Notes: generated by a model from the sequence alone, not told the origin. A stretch of DNA of 64,000 nt from Leidyana gryllorum EB-2025a (GCA_048772705.1 JBLWGC010000216.1:1-64000), one strand, 5' to 3'. Shown: positions 41,788 to 55,760, counted from the first letter of the stretch. Numbers and translations: made by a program.

Positions 41788-42177
41788 CAAACTCTCAATC
41801 CGTACTACACGAACCTGCTGCCGATTTCTAAGAATCTACCAGCAACTGCTTACGCGTACTAGAGATAGGAGTTTGGATTTCTTGGCTTCCTCAGACAAGA
41901 GCTCCAAATTTTCCCGTCCCCACTTGATCTACTTTTTTGCTCCTTCAAGAGTCCTCTTCAAGAAAACTCTCCCACTCAATAACTCTCGTACACACGACTC
42001 TGACCCTAACTGACCCTTCAGACATGGACAGCTACAAACCATTGTCACACTACCCCTTCAGATGTGCGCTCCGCGCCGAAGTGGCACTGAGGTTTTTTTT
42101 GTCATGCCACTCAGATGTAGTCAGTGTGTCATAGTTCTCTACGTCATCCCATGTAAAATTGTAAAGCTTTGCACACT
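41788..42177. other. Intergenic, no gene seen
   Basis: Between the UIF-like gene start and the CCT3 stop. No plausible frame. It should hold the UIF-like promoter and the CCT3 3' UTR. Confidence 0.6.
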
Positions 42178-43985
42178 CTACAGTGCGGCAGCCATCTCAG
42201 GACTAACGTCATTATGGTTGGTGATTTCGGGAACTGGCTCCTTGCGCTGACCCACTCCGGTCAGAACATCGTCAACCCTCATCAGCATAGCCGCCTGTCG
42301 CAAACGGATCTATGTTTCACACCAAGACATCATCAACTTACGCATTCGATCGCAGTCTTCAGGATCTGGGCCTTGACTGCATAAGTATCCCAAATGCCAG
42401 CAGCTTCTGCATCTGTCACTTCACCAGTCAAACCATTGACTCCCTTGACCCGACCAGCCTCGCCGCCGTGACCCGAGTGCTCAGACCGGAGCTGGGCGAT
42501 TGTACGCACTACAAACAAGCGCACGCGATGCGGTGGAGACACCAACGACATTACTTACCTATATCACAGCCACAGTTCTGTGCCAGAGTACGGGGAATGA
42601 CTTCCAAAGCCGAAGCGACAGCTCTGTAGCCCCATTGCTCCAATCCCGCGATTTCCCGACTCTTATCCATGAGTCTGGCGCTGAGCTCCATTTCGGCAGC
42701 CCCACCACCTGGAAGCAATTTGCCTTCCAAGAGAATATTTCTTGCAACGTTGAGTGCGTCGTGTAAGTTGCGCTCAATTTCGTTGAGCGAATCTTTGCTG
42801 CCTCCACGTAGCATGATAGTGCAGGCTTTGGGTTCTTCGCAATCGGTTAAGAAAGCCCAGTAGTCATCGTCGATCTTTTCCACCTTGAACAAGCCGCACT
42901 TAGTGCCCACATCTTCCGCAGTGAGTTCTTCGGTACGATTCACGATGGTGGCGCCGGTAACTTTTGCGATACGGTTTTGATCAGTCTTCTTAGCACGACG
43001 GATAGCAGTGATCCCTCTTTTGATCAAGAAATGGGCAGCCAGATCAGAAACACCCTTTTCCGTGATGACAAGATCACAACCCACACGGGCAATATCGTCA
43101 CACATCTTCTTGACTTCCTCTTCTTCTTGGAGGAGAAGTTTTTCGAATTCGTCTTCTTTGGTGATTTCGACGTTGGTCATACTTTCACCTTTCTTGTACT
43201 CGAGAGGACAATCGAGAAGGACAATTCTGGGGTTCTTGATGAGGCGTTTCATTTTGGCGTGTGTCACATCTTTATTGATGATGATGCCGGGGTGAACGGC
43301 GCAATCATCAATACTTCCACCGGGCAGCTTTTCGACTCTGGCGTAGCGTTTCACATCCACCTCACGTTTGCCGTTTGGTAGAACGTTGACGACAGTCTGA
43401 GCAGCTTTGAGAGCCATCTCAGTGATCTTCTTGCCCCATTGTGAGCTAAATTTGGTTTGCATCGAGGCCTCGATGACCTCCATTAGCTTGGCTTCGTCAT
43501 TGAGATCGAGTTGGGTGGAGACAGAATCGAGGATTTGCAGACTGTCCTCGAGAGCCTTGAAATATCCCTTCACAATCAGAGTGGGATGGATGTTCTGCAT
43601 GAAGAGGTCTTCAGTGTTCGCGAGGATTTCTCCTGCTAATATGACGACCGAAGTAGTACCATCTCCGACCTCTTCATCCTGAGCTCTACTCAGCTCGATA
43701 AGAGATTTGGCAGCGGGGTGGGACACGTCAATCTCTCTCAAGATGGCATTACCATCGTTGGTTATGGTGATACCTCCGAGCGGATCCAGGAGCATCTTCA
43801 GCATACTCTTGGGACCGAGTGTGGTTCGTACTATGCCCGCCACATTGCGTCCGGCCTAAATTTCAGTGTATTCGGGCCTCAGTGTACCTTCTTACCGCAA
43901 TATTAGCCAGCTGAGTCCGACGTCCTTGGTCCCGTTTGGCGCCCGGCGCCAAGACAACTATAGGAGCCCCACCTGGATTGAACAT
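42178..43985 (-). CDS. CCT3: T-complex chaperonin subunit gamma, CCT3
   Basis: Exons 43985-43896, 43855-42559, 42508-42342 and 42294-42178, giving 556 residues, standard for the family. It is one of the eight subunits of the cytosolic CCT/TRiC ring that folds actin and tubulin using ATP. Visible motifs are LGPKSMLKMLLDP, NDGNAILREI, the nucleotide site GDGTTS, and LLPGGGAAEM. YARVEKLPGG, MINKDVTH-like INKDVTHAKMKR and EQWGYRAVASALEVIP identify gamma rather than other subunits. The first intron is only 40 bp. The C-terminus (MLMRVDDVLTG...) is typical, without a Gly/Met repeat. Confidence 0.95.
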
Positions 43986-44063
43986 GACCAAGCCGTATTG
44001 CCAAAAATTCGACTCAGTAGTGTTATTTTGTGCTCAAAAAGCTGCGGATCGAGTGGTGGTCAG

Positions 44064-46328
44064 TCATGCCGACACCGTACTCAGCATTGAATGTCCTTTG
44101 TCCAAACTAAATCGCTCAACATCAGTCGCAGCCACAGTTGCAGCAACCAGCGCGAGCCCCAGCCCCTGAGGGTCGTTCGCTCCTATGATATCGACGCCCG
44201 GGTTCCGACCCCGTCTCGAGGCTCCTCCAATTTGGCTTCCATCACGCACCCCCTCAGCCAGCCAATACCTCAACCTTTCTCGGAACGTCTCGCATCGCCC
44301 ATAAAGTGACCCTCCGATAACAAATCCGAAACGTCGCGCCCGCACTCGATGCTGCAATAACATAGATTGTGCCATGGAGGCTCGTAAGTGACCAGTGTGC
44401 TTGGCTATGCCAATCATCGTGGCCGCTGTCATAGCCGCAGCTCGATCCACCACCGCCCAACAGCACTTTGACACCAGCTCTGTATCTCTGCATTGGACAT
44501 CTCCTCAAATGCACAAACCTCCCGGTCCGAATCCCACTTACGTTCCTGGAGCCGATCGTTTCCGGCCCGTGCGGTCTTCAAGCCCAGAGGACATGACGCT
44601 GTAAGGCAAACAGATTTCTCCTGTCCGGTCGCTTTCTCTTTCACTTACTCTGCGATCGCTGGCATGCGACCCCAAGCGTCCACTATCACTCGCCGCGTCT
44701 CGTCTTTCCCAACAGAACTGTCATCAGCTATGTCAATGACGTTCAGCGCGGTCAGTGATCCCTCTTGCCTGCCCGGACACACATTCCCCCATTTTCCCAT
44801 AGTTGGATCTCACCAGGCAGCAGACGGACATTTATCTTGCAAAACTTGCACCAGCAATCGTCGAGCTACTTCGCCCATATACCCCATTGCGGTCATCTTC
44901 TCCAGTAAATTTCGCCCCTGCGTCTGGGGGCGGGAGAAATCCAATTCGTAATCTATGGCTGTGAGGGGCAACCCACGATTCAGGTTGCCGCACTCCAAGT
45001 CAATAACAGCGCCCTCAAACCCATAATGGGCTTGGGCGTGGGCCTCATAGTAACAAGCATTCATTCCTGCTCCCACTACAACTCCCAGCAAACATTCGCG
45101 GTGAACTTGTCTCTCAGCACCTGAGTGAGAGGCGTAGTCAAAGGCCGCATGATACAATGCAGCAACCTGGAAACCATAAGAATTTATGTTGATAGCTGGA
45201 AGGCGAAACACCACACACGATCGAGCACACACTACTAGTGGCAGAGACACGATGAGTAGATTACCGTTTCATTACTGTAAGCAACAACACGAGCTGGGGT
45301 ATTGGTTCTCGAGATCGCAGCTGACAGTGCAGCACAAACATCACAACCTTCTATGGGATCTTCTGGTGTCGCTCGACCAGCTTTCATGGCCCCAGTCCAT
45401 TCGACTAGAACTGCTGAGGTCAGTGATCGTTGTAATATAGGAAAGGCAAAGGAGAGACAGACAGGAAATAGTTCGAACGCCTGCCTCTCAAAGTGTCGTT
45501 CGACATCGTCATGCTCCAGCATCATTTGCTGTAACCATTTGACTATATAGTCGAAGAACAAAGTTTGGGAGACCGACTCTTCGAGGAGTCCAAGTGGTCC
45601 CAGACGCCATTCCCGATCATAGACGACGGATGAGCGTCGATCTTGTCGTAGATCAGCTCGAGTGATACGCACACGAACTGCATCCACATGGATAGCATAA
45701 GTAATCTGATGAGAGAGCTGTGGCTGAGGGGAATTTGTGTTCTTACCCCTTTCTCACAGCCGAGAGGGAGGTGTTTGAGAAAGGTATCTATCATTCTGAA
45801 GCTCGAGATGGAGGGCAGCCACACATTGGGGTGGTGTACGTTGGCTTGTAACCCCCGTGTAATTTCATCTTGCACTGCCATTGTCAAACTACGGAACGCC
45901 TCAATGCTAAGTTTGAATGGAGCCACTTGAACCTGAGTACATACAGCCAAGAGGATTCTCTATGATCCACCCAATAGTCATTTACCCACAGGCAATCGGT
46001 CCCACACAGTTTCGCGAGACACACGCAGTGTATCTTTGATACCTTGTATTTTACGGCGGGCGATCATCTCATCGAAGTCTTCCACCAAGAAATATGCTGT
46101 GCAGCGGAAGACTCAGTCTCTTCGCCCCTCGAAATCGATGAACTCACAGTAATCGTCATGCGTGCCATCGTCATCAACCAAGTTGATTTTGTGTGGAGTT
46201 GAGGAAGGCGATCTGCTATTGGACGCTTTGTTACTCACTCGCGATCGGTCCAGAGTAATTGGAGGCAAATTGGGTGACGCTGTGCCAATCGGCAATACGG
46301 TGCCTCGCAAAGCCCCCAAGTGACTCAT
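44064..46328 (-). CDS. Hexokinase-like protein, probably not a standard kinase
   Basis: Eight exons: 46328-46148, 46096-45990, 45932-45747, 45705-45265, 45166-44814, 44768-44649, 44598-44542, 44487-44064, giving 622 residues. The fold is recognisable from CLSFAFPILQ...VEWTGAM, VVAYSNETV, LLGVVVGAGMNACYYE and the C-terminal GGSLY...DPQGLGLALVAA. Two key sites differ from active hexokinases. The phosphate-1 loop LDLGGTNFR is replaced by YAIHVDAVRVR, and the catalytic Asp of the VNDTV motif is Glu. An N-terminal extension of about 80 residues is Ser/Pro-rich. A regulatory or sugar-sensing role is possible, as some fungal and plant hexokinase-like proteins are non-catalytic; that is inference. 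Some splice sites, especially the short 3' exons, are less certain. Confidence 0.78.
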
Positions 46329-46416
46329 TGCCCAAAATCAAATAAACCACCATTCCCATATGTATGTATAAGATGTTCCTTTACCCACCCCAAAAAAGTT
46401 TTTTTCACCAGCCACC

Positions 46417-47304
46417 ATGGCAGAGACGGAAGTGGATCTCTGGAGTCAACCACAATTCACTCAGGTAACCTAAACATTGTCAAAACTTACGCTTTTCCAA
46501 AACTCAAACAGAAGGATAACCCTAATGGCTTGCTGGAAGAATCATCCTTCAAGATTATGTATCCCGACTATAGGGGCAAATATCTTCAAGAAGTATGGCC
46601 CCGCATCAAAGAGTTCCTCAAAAATGTCAACCTCAAATGTGACCTCGACGTCGTCAACAAAACCATGGAGGTCTCCACCACAGCCAAGACATACGACCCT
46701 TTCGCCATCATAAAAGGTCGTGATGTTCTCAGACTCCTCGCCAGAAGTGTACCCCTTCATCAAGCCAAAAGAATCCTCGACAGTAAGCCACTCCTCTTCG
46801 TGCCCCTCGTCCCATCACTAGTTTCCTTCAGATGACACATTCTGTGAGATTGTCAAGATCGGTGGCACTGTTCGGAACAAAGAGCGGTTCGCTCGACGCC
46901 GTCAGAGGCTCGTCGGCCCAAACGGTTCAACGCTTAAGGTCATTGAGCTCCTCACAAACTGCTATGTTTGTGTGTCAGGTCAGACTGTGGCGGTTATAGG
47001 TCCTTGGCAGGGGGTCAAAACTGCTCGCAAGATCATTCTCGATTGTATGAACAACATACATCCAGTATATAACCTCAAAACCTTGATGGTCCGGAAAGAA
47101 CTCAAAAACCGGGAGGATCTCAAGGAACAGGATTGGGCCAACTATGTCCCGCATTACAAGAAGACCAATCAACGCAAGCGCAAACGCACCATGGGGGGCA
47201 AGCCCGATCAAGTCCCAAGCAAAGGGAAGGATACTCCTGCGGCCTCTAAGGGACAGGAGGGCTCCACCAAAAAGGTCAAGAAGACGGGAGGAAAGAAGAA
47301 TTAG
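46417..47304 (+). CDS. KRR1: KRR1 small-subunit processome factor
   Basis: Exons 46417-46464, 46512-46782 and 46832-47304, giving 263 residues. The ATG lies in an ideal GCCACCATGG context. Conserved segments are DPFAIIKGRDVLRLLARSVPL, the KH-type region with RRQRLVGPNGSTLK, and NIHPVYNLKTLMVRKEL. The tail is Lys-rich. It acts in the nucleolus in 18S rRNA maturation and 40S assembly. It is shorter than the 316-381 residues of yeast and human proteins because the N-terminal and C-terminal extensions are reduced. It is divergent from the hexokinase-like gene with 88 bp between starts. Confidence 0.93.
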
Positions 47305-47392
47305 GCATATGAACGGTGGTTGGTTAATCACGGAGACACGCACAAACGTTGGCCGGCAGCACACACTCGATAATGAAGGTCAAAGATCAACC

Positions 47393-50300
47393 TCAGTTAC
47401 GGATAAGGGTCTGCAGGTGCTCCAAACGGCCTCCATTCTTCAACCATTCCATGCCTTGCTCTTGATTCATGAAACTTTCGACAGCTGCGAGCATCACAGG
47501 GCTTCTGTTGGAAAGTTCAGGAACGACATCGTTCTCCCACACCGACGCCGCAAAAGTGGTGTCATGTGAGAGCATGTATCCCATACACTCGCCAGCGATG
47601 TCTGTGGCCTCAGTAGTTCCATCTTCGTCTTTGACAGTCAAGAGGTTTCGCCACATCAAGTCTCGTGAGGCCGGTTGTACCTCCTTCAAGGCAACTTCTG
47701 ACACTCCAAGAACAACTTTGAGAACTTCCAATCGGTTAGGCGTGCCCTGATATGGTGTATATATACTGCTGAACCAACAAACTTAGCTTACCTGGACACT
47801 CTTGGATAGTTCTCGCAATAGCAGGTCTACTCTTGGACCAGCGAACCCAGCCAGCTTGATGAGTGCATTGGCGGCAAGTTCTCGCACTGGCACCGAGGAG
47901 GGCTCCGCCAGGCAGCGCACGAATGTCGACTGCAATTGCGGCACTAGGGCTCGGAGTGATGCGCCTGAGCGCTCGAGCATGGCTATCAAGGCTTCCAACA
48001 CAGCCACTTTGACCTCAGGGGGTACGCGTTCAGCGAAAACGCGAATGAGAGGTCCTGCAGCCTTGATGGCGGTACCTGCCAACACCTGTGGGTCGGCACT
48101 CCGCACCAAAATGACAATGCTGTTGGCAGCGTGCAGGCGGACTGGCACGCTGCCATGCAATAGACTTCCGTGCAGTGTGGCGAGGATGGCCTCAAAGACT
48201 GGCTTCCGCTTGCAGCCGGGCAATTGAATGACCGGCATGACCTGCTCTGTGCTTTCAGTACCACAGAGTAAGGTTTGGAGAATACCAAAGACCTGTGAGA
48301 GAGAAGCGTTAGATGCGGATGAGGTACGCCTCCTACTTACCGGACGTCCGATAGCTGCCTGTATGTCGCGTGGAAGCATCTTGGTGAAGGCTATAACAGC
48401 AGATGCTGCACATTCTTGTACTTCTGGATCAAGTTCTGACAGGGCCAGATCGAGCATGTCTTTAGCGAGAGCGTCGATTGACGGCTTGATGCTCTCGACA
48501 CTGTTGATCTGTTGGTGATAGGTGAAGAGCGCGAGGGCAATAAGCGAAGCGAAGGCGCGGTGAATAGCATTGTTTTCGGCACCATCGTCCTCGTCCACCT
48601 TAAGTTCGCCCGTCTCAACACTCTGAATTAGCCATTGTGAGTCCAACGAGTAATCTTCCCGTTCTTCCCGCAGCGCCCGGATGCAATCTGCTTTACAGGA
48701 AATTAGCGCTTCATGTTTAGCAAGCCGTTCACTGATCGATGCGACAACCTCATAGGCATACATCTCGGGTAGTGTGGTGATGAGTTTGACGGCAGCTTCG
48801 ACGATCTCGGTTCGAACGGTGGCCATATCGGCATCGGTGCAGCCGTGGTTCCGCGTCCAAGCGTTCTGATAAGCTCGTAGCATCACACTAGTGGCGAGAT
48901 CCCAGTACTGACGAACCACGTCGGGAGCGCACACCCCGATGCTTCCAGCGAGTTTCAGTTTGCTGAGCTCGACAGGTTCTTTCAGACATCTCTGGAGTAC
49001 TTGAGCGGGGAGCATCGAACCAGAAGGTGCGTCAGGTCCGGCTTGACTCTGTAGGAAGACTTCGAGTGTCTTCAGTACACCGAGACGGCGGTCGCTGAAG
49101 CCACCAATAGACCAGGTGGGAGGCGAGAAGTACTCGTCCAGGAATGGATCGATGAACTTTTTGGCGCCGCCTTTGTCGGCGGCAGCGGCAGCGGAGGATC
49201 TGGAAGAGGACTGCTGTTGTTGTTCCTCGGATTTGGCCAGAAGGGTGACAACATTGACGATCTGTTTCCGGATTTCTGGATCCTGAGTCTTCTTGAGAGC
49301 GTCTGTGATGAGCGGAGTGAGTTGACTGGTATAGTTTTTGAGTTGCGCTCTCGGAGCAGAGGCGATGATAGCCTGCAACCCGATGAAGACACCGCGAGAA
49401 CTTGTGGGTGAGGCGTTGGCCAGTCCACCGGAAGAGAGAGGCCCGTCATCCATATTGTTCTTCTTGTCTGATCCCTTGAGACTGGTGAGGAAGATGTTCA
49501 TGAGCTCAGGCATAAGGCGTTCGCCATGTTTGATGATGAGTTCTTCCATACACTTGCTGGCAATGGTCTCTTTGATAACATCTTCTGAAGCCAACAGGTC
49601 GACCAGACGCTTTGTAAGGATAGGCAGAAGCTCTCTGACGGTTTTCGGAGTGTTCTGGACGACGGTCTTCCAGACGCTGGCTGCTGTGTGGCGGACTTCG
49701 ATCTCTTCATCCGAACGAGCCAGGAAGAGGGCCGAGAGAATGTAGGCACGGCGTTCCAGACTGAGGATCTCCAGTTGCATCAACTGACCACCTTCGGCAG
49801 TGGAGTCTTCGACACCCTTAAGAATTTTCTCGACCAGAGCACCCAAAAGATTGACAGCACGAAGTCGGACCTCAATGTTCTCATTAAAGAGAGCGTTCTC
49901 AAGTGGCTGTAGGAGAAGAGGCGTGTGGGTACTTCCATATTGCGACACGAAGATTTGACTCGCTCTGTAGGCGATGTCGCGAACAGGTTCCTCTTCGCTG
50001 GCGAGTCCAGCCAGGAGGACAGGGAGGACTTGGGGGACGAATTCCTCGAACTGCTCTTTGAAGATGAGAGGCATGTAGACAAAGAGACCGAGGAATCCTT
50101 CCCGAATGTTGGGATCGGAGTTGGTATGTGCCTGTTTGAGCATGTCTGGGAGGTGTTGACCCAATGTTTCTTTGCCCAGGGCAAAGAAGATCTCGATGAG
50201 AGCATTGGCACATCCACTACGCTCGACCGAAGAGCCAGTCGGGGACTTGAGTTGCTTGATGAGCCACGGGATGAGGTCTTGGTAGACACAGTGTCCCAAG

Positions 50301-53300
50301 TCGTTGGTGAGCAGGCCGAGACATTTCGAGGTGATTTGTCTCACTTCGGGCAGAGGATCGCTCAGGTTGTTCTTGAGCTCCTGCAGAATGCCGTTTGTGG
50401 AGGTCGAACCTGCCGATGGACCCGTGATGTAAGGCGACAGCGTCTCCTTGGGAGTCTTGACCAGATGACTGAGGACCGCCAAGACTTGAGTTCCGCGGAG
50501 TCTGATCTCAGATCGGGTGGCACCCAAAGACTTTTGTATAACAGGCAGCAGGAAAGACAACGCACTGCCGTCCAGACAGTACTCAAAGTCGATAGCCAAC
50601 AATTTGTCGAAGAACATTTCGATGTTCTTGTCACGGCCATCCACCAAACACAGCAGCAGAGGCTCCATAATCTCTTTGAGCTCGGGACTGTTGATGACTT
50701 GACCCAACAAGTTCAATCCATGGGTCGCCATTGCCTTTACCTCCTTGTGACTGTCGTGACAAGCTTCACAGAGTACCGGAAGTACTTGGGTGAGGACTGC
50801 CGCGAGGTGAGTGGGACTCACCGCAGCAACTCCACTGAGAAGTTCCAACGCTCCCACTTTTGTTCGCCAATTGGGATCTCTGGAACTCTTGATGAGCTCA
50901 GGGAGCACCAATCGCAATCCATGGCCACTCAGCAGACTCATCAACTTTCGGCTGACAATACCAGCGGCTTCCCGGACTACATTCTGCAAATCACTCAGCC
51001 CAGTGAGAAGGATCGGCAGAATTTGCACCGCCAACGGCTCTACCAGCCGTCCCAGCGCCTCCATGACGGCTTCGAAGCAGAGGAAACCGCCATGACGCGC
51101 CCAAACCTCCTTACGAGTGCGCACCTGCTCACTCAAAAACTCGATAACCTGATGTTCTTTCAGGAAGGTGAGACCCGACGAGCTTTTGATGAGAGCTGCC
51201 AGACCGATGGCACCGCCAACTCGTACCTTTACATCGCGCTCGTTCAGAGCCGACGCCATGTACTCGTCATATAGCTTCTGCTTGTCATAGTCCAGACTAC
51301 CCTTACCACCGGAGGCAGGGGACCGGGCCAGCATCACAGCGAATACAGAGGCGATGGCTTTGCCAATGGCTCTCTTGACGGTCAATGATGAAGACGGAGC
51401 TATCAAATGCGTTTTGAATGTCTCATAAACACTCGCGACCACTTGATCGTCTTGGTGACTCGGCAAATGTTTGATCTGAGCTCCGATCATCAGAGCAATG
51501 ACACAAACTCTGGCATCGGCAGCAACTCTATATTTCTGTAATGCGCCAGCGCTGCTGTTCTTCGCCATTGCGGCTACCAACATGTTCAGTATACGCTTGG
51601 CTTGGGACTTGTTCGAGTTTGCCACCGTAACGCCGAGTATCTCAATGTCTTCTTGGACGATAGGATCAATCCATCCTCCACTTAACGCGTCCTCAGTGAT
51701 GAAAGAGGTAATGCTTTCGAGCACTTCAATGTCGGGATTCTGTTGTGATTGTTGAACGAACGCCTGCATCGTCAACACACACCCAGATCGGCCAAAATGC
51801 CACGGAGTATCGTCGATCTTCTCCCCTTCATCCTTGTTGGCGGCTTGCAGACGAGCCAAATCCTCTTGTTTCAGAGCGAAACCCTCGAATTGATCGGCCA
51901 TGCTCACTTCTTTGCTCTTGACCACAAAGTCTTCCAGATAAGCTTTCTTCAACTTAGCCAACGTCGCCAAGGCTTGCTTCGATTTCTTGCTGGCCAATGC
52001 TCTGCCAGCGATCTTTCGGCACACTGCGGAACGACTCGCCAACAATGGGACAAGATCGTCTTCTGCTGAGGCCGAAGCTATCCAAGTCTGAATGCTCGGC
52101 CACTGAATAATGTCCGCAGCCAGCTGTTGAGACTGTTCATCACTATCGCCCTTGGCAATCGCATAGAGCCTCGCTGCGAAACACGGCTGCCCCGCTTCCT
52201 TCTTCCACTCTTCTTTGAACGAACTATGGATGATAGTCACCACAGATCTTCTGAATTTTGTGTTATCATTCTCCGTAAACGTGGCAATCTCAGTCAGACT
52301 CTCGGGTGTTCCGAAGTCTGACAGAGCTGGAACTGTCTCCAATATCGCCGAACAGAGGGGTAACAAAGAGGGACGCAAGTTCACAACTGCCCGCACGCAG
52401 TCCATCACTGTACTGGGACGCAGCTGAGCCCCGAGCTTCAGTTGGTGACGAAGCACAGAGGTCGCGCGATGTACTGCAACCAAACTCACAGAGCCTTCGG
52501 CCTTCAAGAATCCCAAAATCACAGGTAAGACGAAGGCTGAGGCCTCGGCGTCCAGAGGATGGGCTTCAGACAGACTCGTGCAGATGGTTTCTGCCATCTG
52601 AGTTGCGAAACGCTCGTCCTCCAACGCCAAAGCTTTGAGACACGGAGCAATGAGACGACGCTCCGGAACCACCTTGATGTCCACATAAGTTTGAACCAGT
52701 GCCGTCAAGGCAATCTCGGCACCGAGAGCACTCAAACTGCAGGTTGAAGCTTTCATAAGACGAGGCACCAGATCAGGGAGAATTGTCGCCAACGCTACGG
52801 GCCATGCCCAAGCGGCCACACGAATACCTTGACACGCCAACAGTGTACAGTTGACGGCCTTCTTCTTCTGCTCTGCCACGGTCTCTTCCACCACGGCAGT
52901 GTCAGCCTGTGCACCCGACTTGCCAGTCGTCACCGGCTCATTCGAACCAGACGGAGTCGTCGAAGCATCCACCTTCTTAACTGCTGTCTTCTGAGACAGC
53001 AGCAACCGGGCAGCAGCTGCTGAAACTTTTGGTTTGGCCGAAGCTTTCGATGCAGCTTTCGGTTTAGCGGAAGTAGCAGCAGTCGAAGCCGACTTGTTTG
53101 TGCCTGCCGCTGACTTCGGGGCCGCGGTGCTTCCAGCGGGGATTACGACGTCTCGTTTCTTCTCCAGCGCTAACAATTTGTCCATATCGAGCTGCGCAAG
53201 GACGACATCCCGATAAAATGCTTCCACGTGATCCTGCCACTTATGCAACACATCAGTATCCGCTTCATCGCTGCGATCGGCCCATTGTCTCAACATCTCG

Positions 53301-55711
53301 TAGTTCAGTGCTTTGCAGTACGGAATGTACTCAGCATTGAAGGAGTTGGCTGAAGCGAAGGCTTCGTTGAAACGTGTGCACACACGCAACGAGGTGTTCG
53401 GGTCGACGGAGGGCAACGTCCACACGGGGTGATTTTTGCCCTTTGCAGCCGCCCGCCAAACCGGAACGATATCGGACCAGAACCAACGATAAGCAGATTT
53501 GGTCCCTGAGTTCAAGTTGGGGTGAAGTGCCATCAATATGAGCTCGTGAAGTTTGCTCAGATCGCTGCCGCACAAGTCATTAACAGACCCATATTCGCGA
53601 GATGACACCTTGAGACCGGCGTGGATAAGGCTGCTGAAAACAGAGCGATACGCGGGTGCGTTTCCAACCGTAAATCCAATAGCCGAAGAGATGATTACGC
53701 CGGACAGCGCGTCTAGAAGCGACAAAGTTACCCGTCGGGACAACGAGAATTTCTTTCTCAGCTGTTCCAAGCGGTCGCTGTGCTCCAAAGACATCTTACC
53801 CGCACAGACTGTTTCCAACGCAATCAAGAAGCAGACTGCTGCGGTAAAGAAGTGTTGATTGGGATCCCGAGGGCCGCTCTGAGACTCGAGTAACGAGGGC
53901 GTGTCGCTCTTGGGGAGGAGAGATTCCTCACCGAGAACAACGAGAATTGATTGCAGAGCAGCAAATCCGGCTAATGCCCTCTCCACGGTCACATCATGTG
54001 AAGCCAGAATGTGACTGCCAGCGGAGTTGAGAAGTTTCTTGATCTGTGCATCGTCGCTGAACGGGGATACGACCGCGTTTTTGAGGGCAGGTGACCCAAG
54101 CCGACTTGCAGTCATCAGAGCTTCCCAAGCAGTGGCAACTTGAACACGAGAGGTCGGTTTATTGACTGCAGCTCCCAGTTGGGGGATGAGCCACTTCTTG
54201 ACCTCTGGCAGGAAGACCTTTTCCAGAGCTTCTGGAGCTACACCATGTGGGTATTTGGCAAGCGACTCGAAACACTGACGCAGTCCGTGAGATTTGGCGT
54301 TGGGGGCCTTCTCCCAGGTGGGCAGCCACGAACCGGCAAACACATCCTGAACTTGAGCGAAGAAACGACCAACGATAATCGACTGAACATCTATGATCAT
54401 TCGGCGAATGTCTTCGTTCGACTCCTTCTGCCCGAGGGTTGTCAGCAATTGAATGCATTTGTCACCGGGTTTTACACCCATTTGCATCACCAATAAACTG
54501 ATAGCTCCTCTGGCACCTTCCAGCTGTGCTGTTCGAGGGACGACTTGCACAGCCTTGGAGGCGCAGGTGAGCAACTTTTCCGCCGCGTCGGATATTAGCT
54601 TACTCTCACCCCGAAGACTCGCTTGCCGCAAGATACTTTTGAGCGTTATGATAGCTGATGTTACTCGAGGATCTTCCTTGGTACACCCTTCAACAACTGT
54701 CAGCACTGTGCCGAGAACTTCACCGAACATGAATTCATGGGGCAGACTTTGCCCAACAACGTCGCATAATCCAAAGGGACCGAGCACTTCGATAGCCTGT
54801 GTCTGACCCCTTTTCAGGGCCCGTGTGGCCAACGGCATGTAGTGACTCTCAATTTGCTCTTTGGTGACTTTTCTGAGCAATGGCTGCAGGATGCGAATGA
54901 CGGACGCTCCTTTATCAGCTTTCTCAAGCATCAATTCCCCGGACTGAGTGAGGGCTTTGGTTGTATCGTCACAAGCTACAGCAAGGAGGGCGCGGTACTC
55001 GGCTGGTGTATTGGCGCTGTAGAGAAGCTCGTAGAGCGGACTAGTGGCACATTGCGTCAGCGCCACTCTGGCAACTTCTCGAGCAAACTTGCGGTGCATC
55101 CCACCAGACGCACGGGGCCAAATCGTACTGAGCGTGTTGAGAACTGAAGTCAGAGTTTGCTTCAAGTCAGACGTCAAGGGTGACGAGCTTGTGGTATCCT
55201 CCAACAGAGTTCTGGACGTAGCGACTAAAGACTTCAGACCGCAAAATCCAGCCAATTGTATGAAGAACGGGCGGATGAGCAAATGGTACGCATCTGAGGA
55301 ACTCAATGACATGTTGTTAAAGGCCGAAACCTCCTTCAACCAAGCGTCGCGTGCCACTTCAGACCGAGCCCCCAGAATACCTGAGGCCAAGTAGCACCGC
55401 CGCAGGGACTCCGTGTAGTCCGTCAATGTAGAGTCTCCTCGCGTAGCCTCCGGTAGACGTCTTGCTAGCGATCGGTCATGGTCCCGCAGGGTCAACCGAG
55501 ATGCTAAACCACCTCCGAGTACGCGGAAGAGGTCAGCGGCAGCTTCTGGGGATACAGACTCCGTTGAGCGAATGGCTTCTTCCAGGTCTTGTGTTGCATT
55601 AGTGACAGCAGTGGGAGTAACGACTCCCTGGTGGCCATTTATTGACCAGAAGTCTAATGTTTGGGTCAAGGTCTCGATAGCTTGGGCTATCCGTTCATCC
55701 TCGGCGCCCAT
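47393..55711 (-). CDS. GCN1: GCN1, activator of the GCN2 eIF2-alpha kinase
   Basis: Exons 55711-48341, 48292-47792 and 47746-47393, giving 2741 residues (family about 2670). It is a very large HEAT-repeat protein that binds ribosomes and, with GCN20, relays amino-acid shortage to GCN2. The central eEF3-like HEAT region includes VRVGGAIGLAALIKSSSGL, WARHGGFLCFEAVMEALG and DPNWRTKVGALELLSGVA, all typical. The first coding ATG is 55711; the frame opens seven codons earlier at a TTG. A 48-bp intron (48340-48293) is a multiple of three with no stop, so the frame reads through it. Several low-complexity Ala/Ser/Lys runs occur (around residue 880). The long antisense frames opposite it are shadows. 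Confidence 0.95.
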
Positions 55712-55760
55712 CGCACCGCTTCGTACGTCCAACTCTTTTCTGGTTCATTTTGACTTTTTG

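Noticed and set aside
49925-51274. 449-residue plus-strand frame
   Set aside because: It is antisense to conserved GCN1 HEAT repeats and has no recognisable domain.
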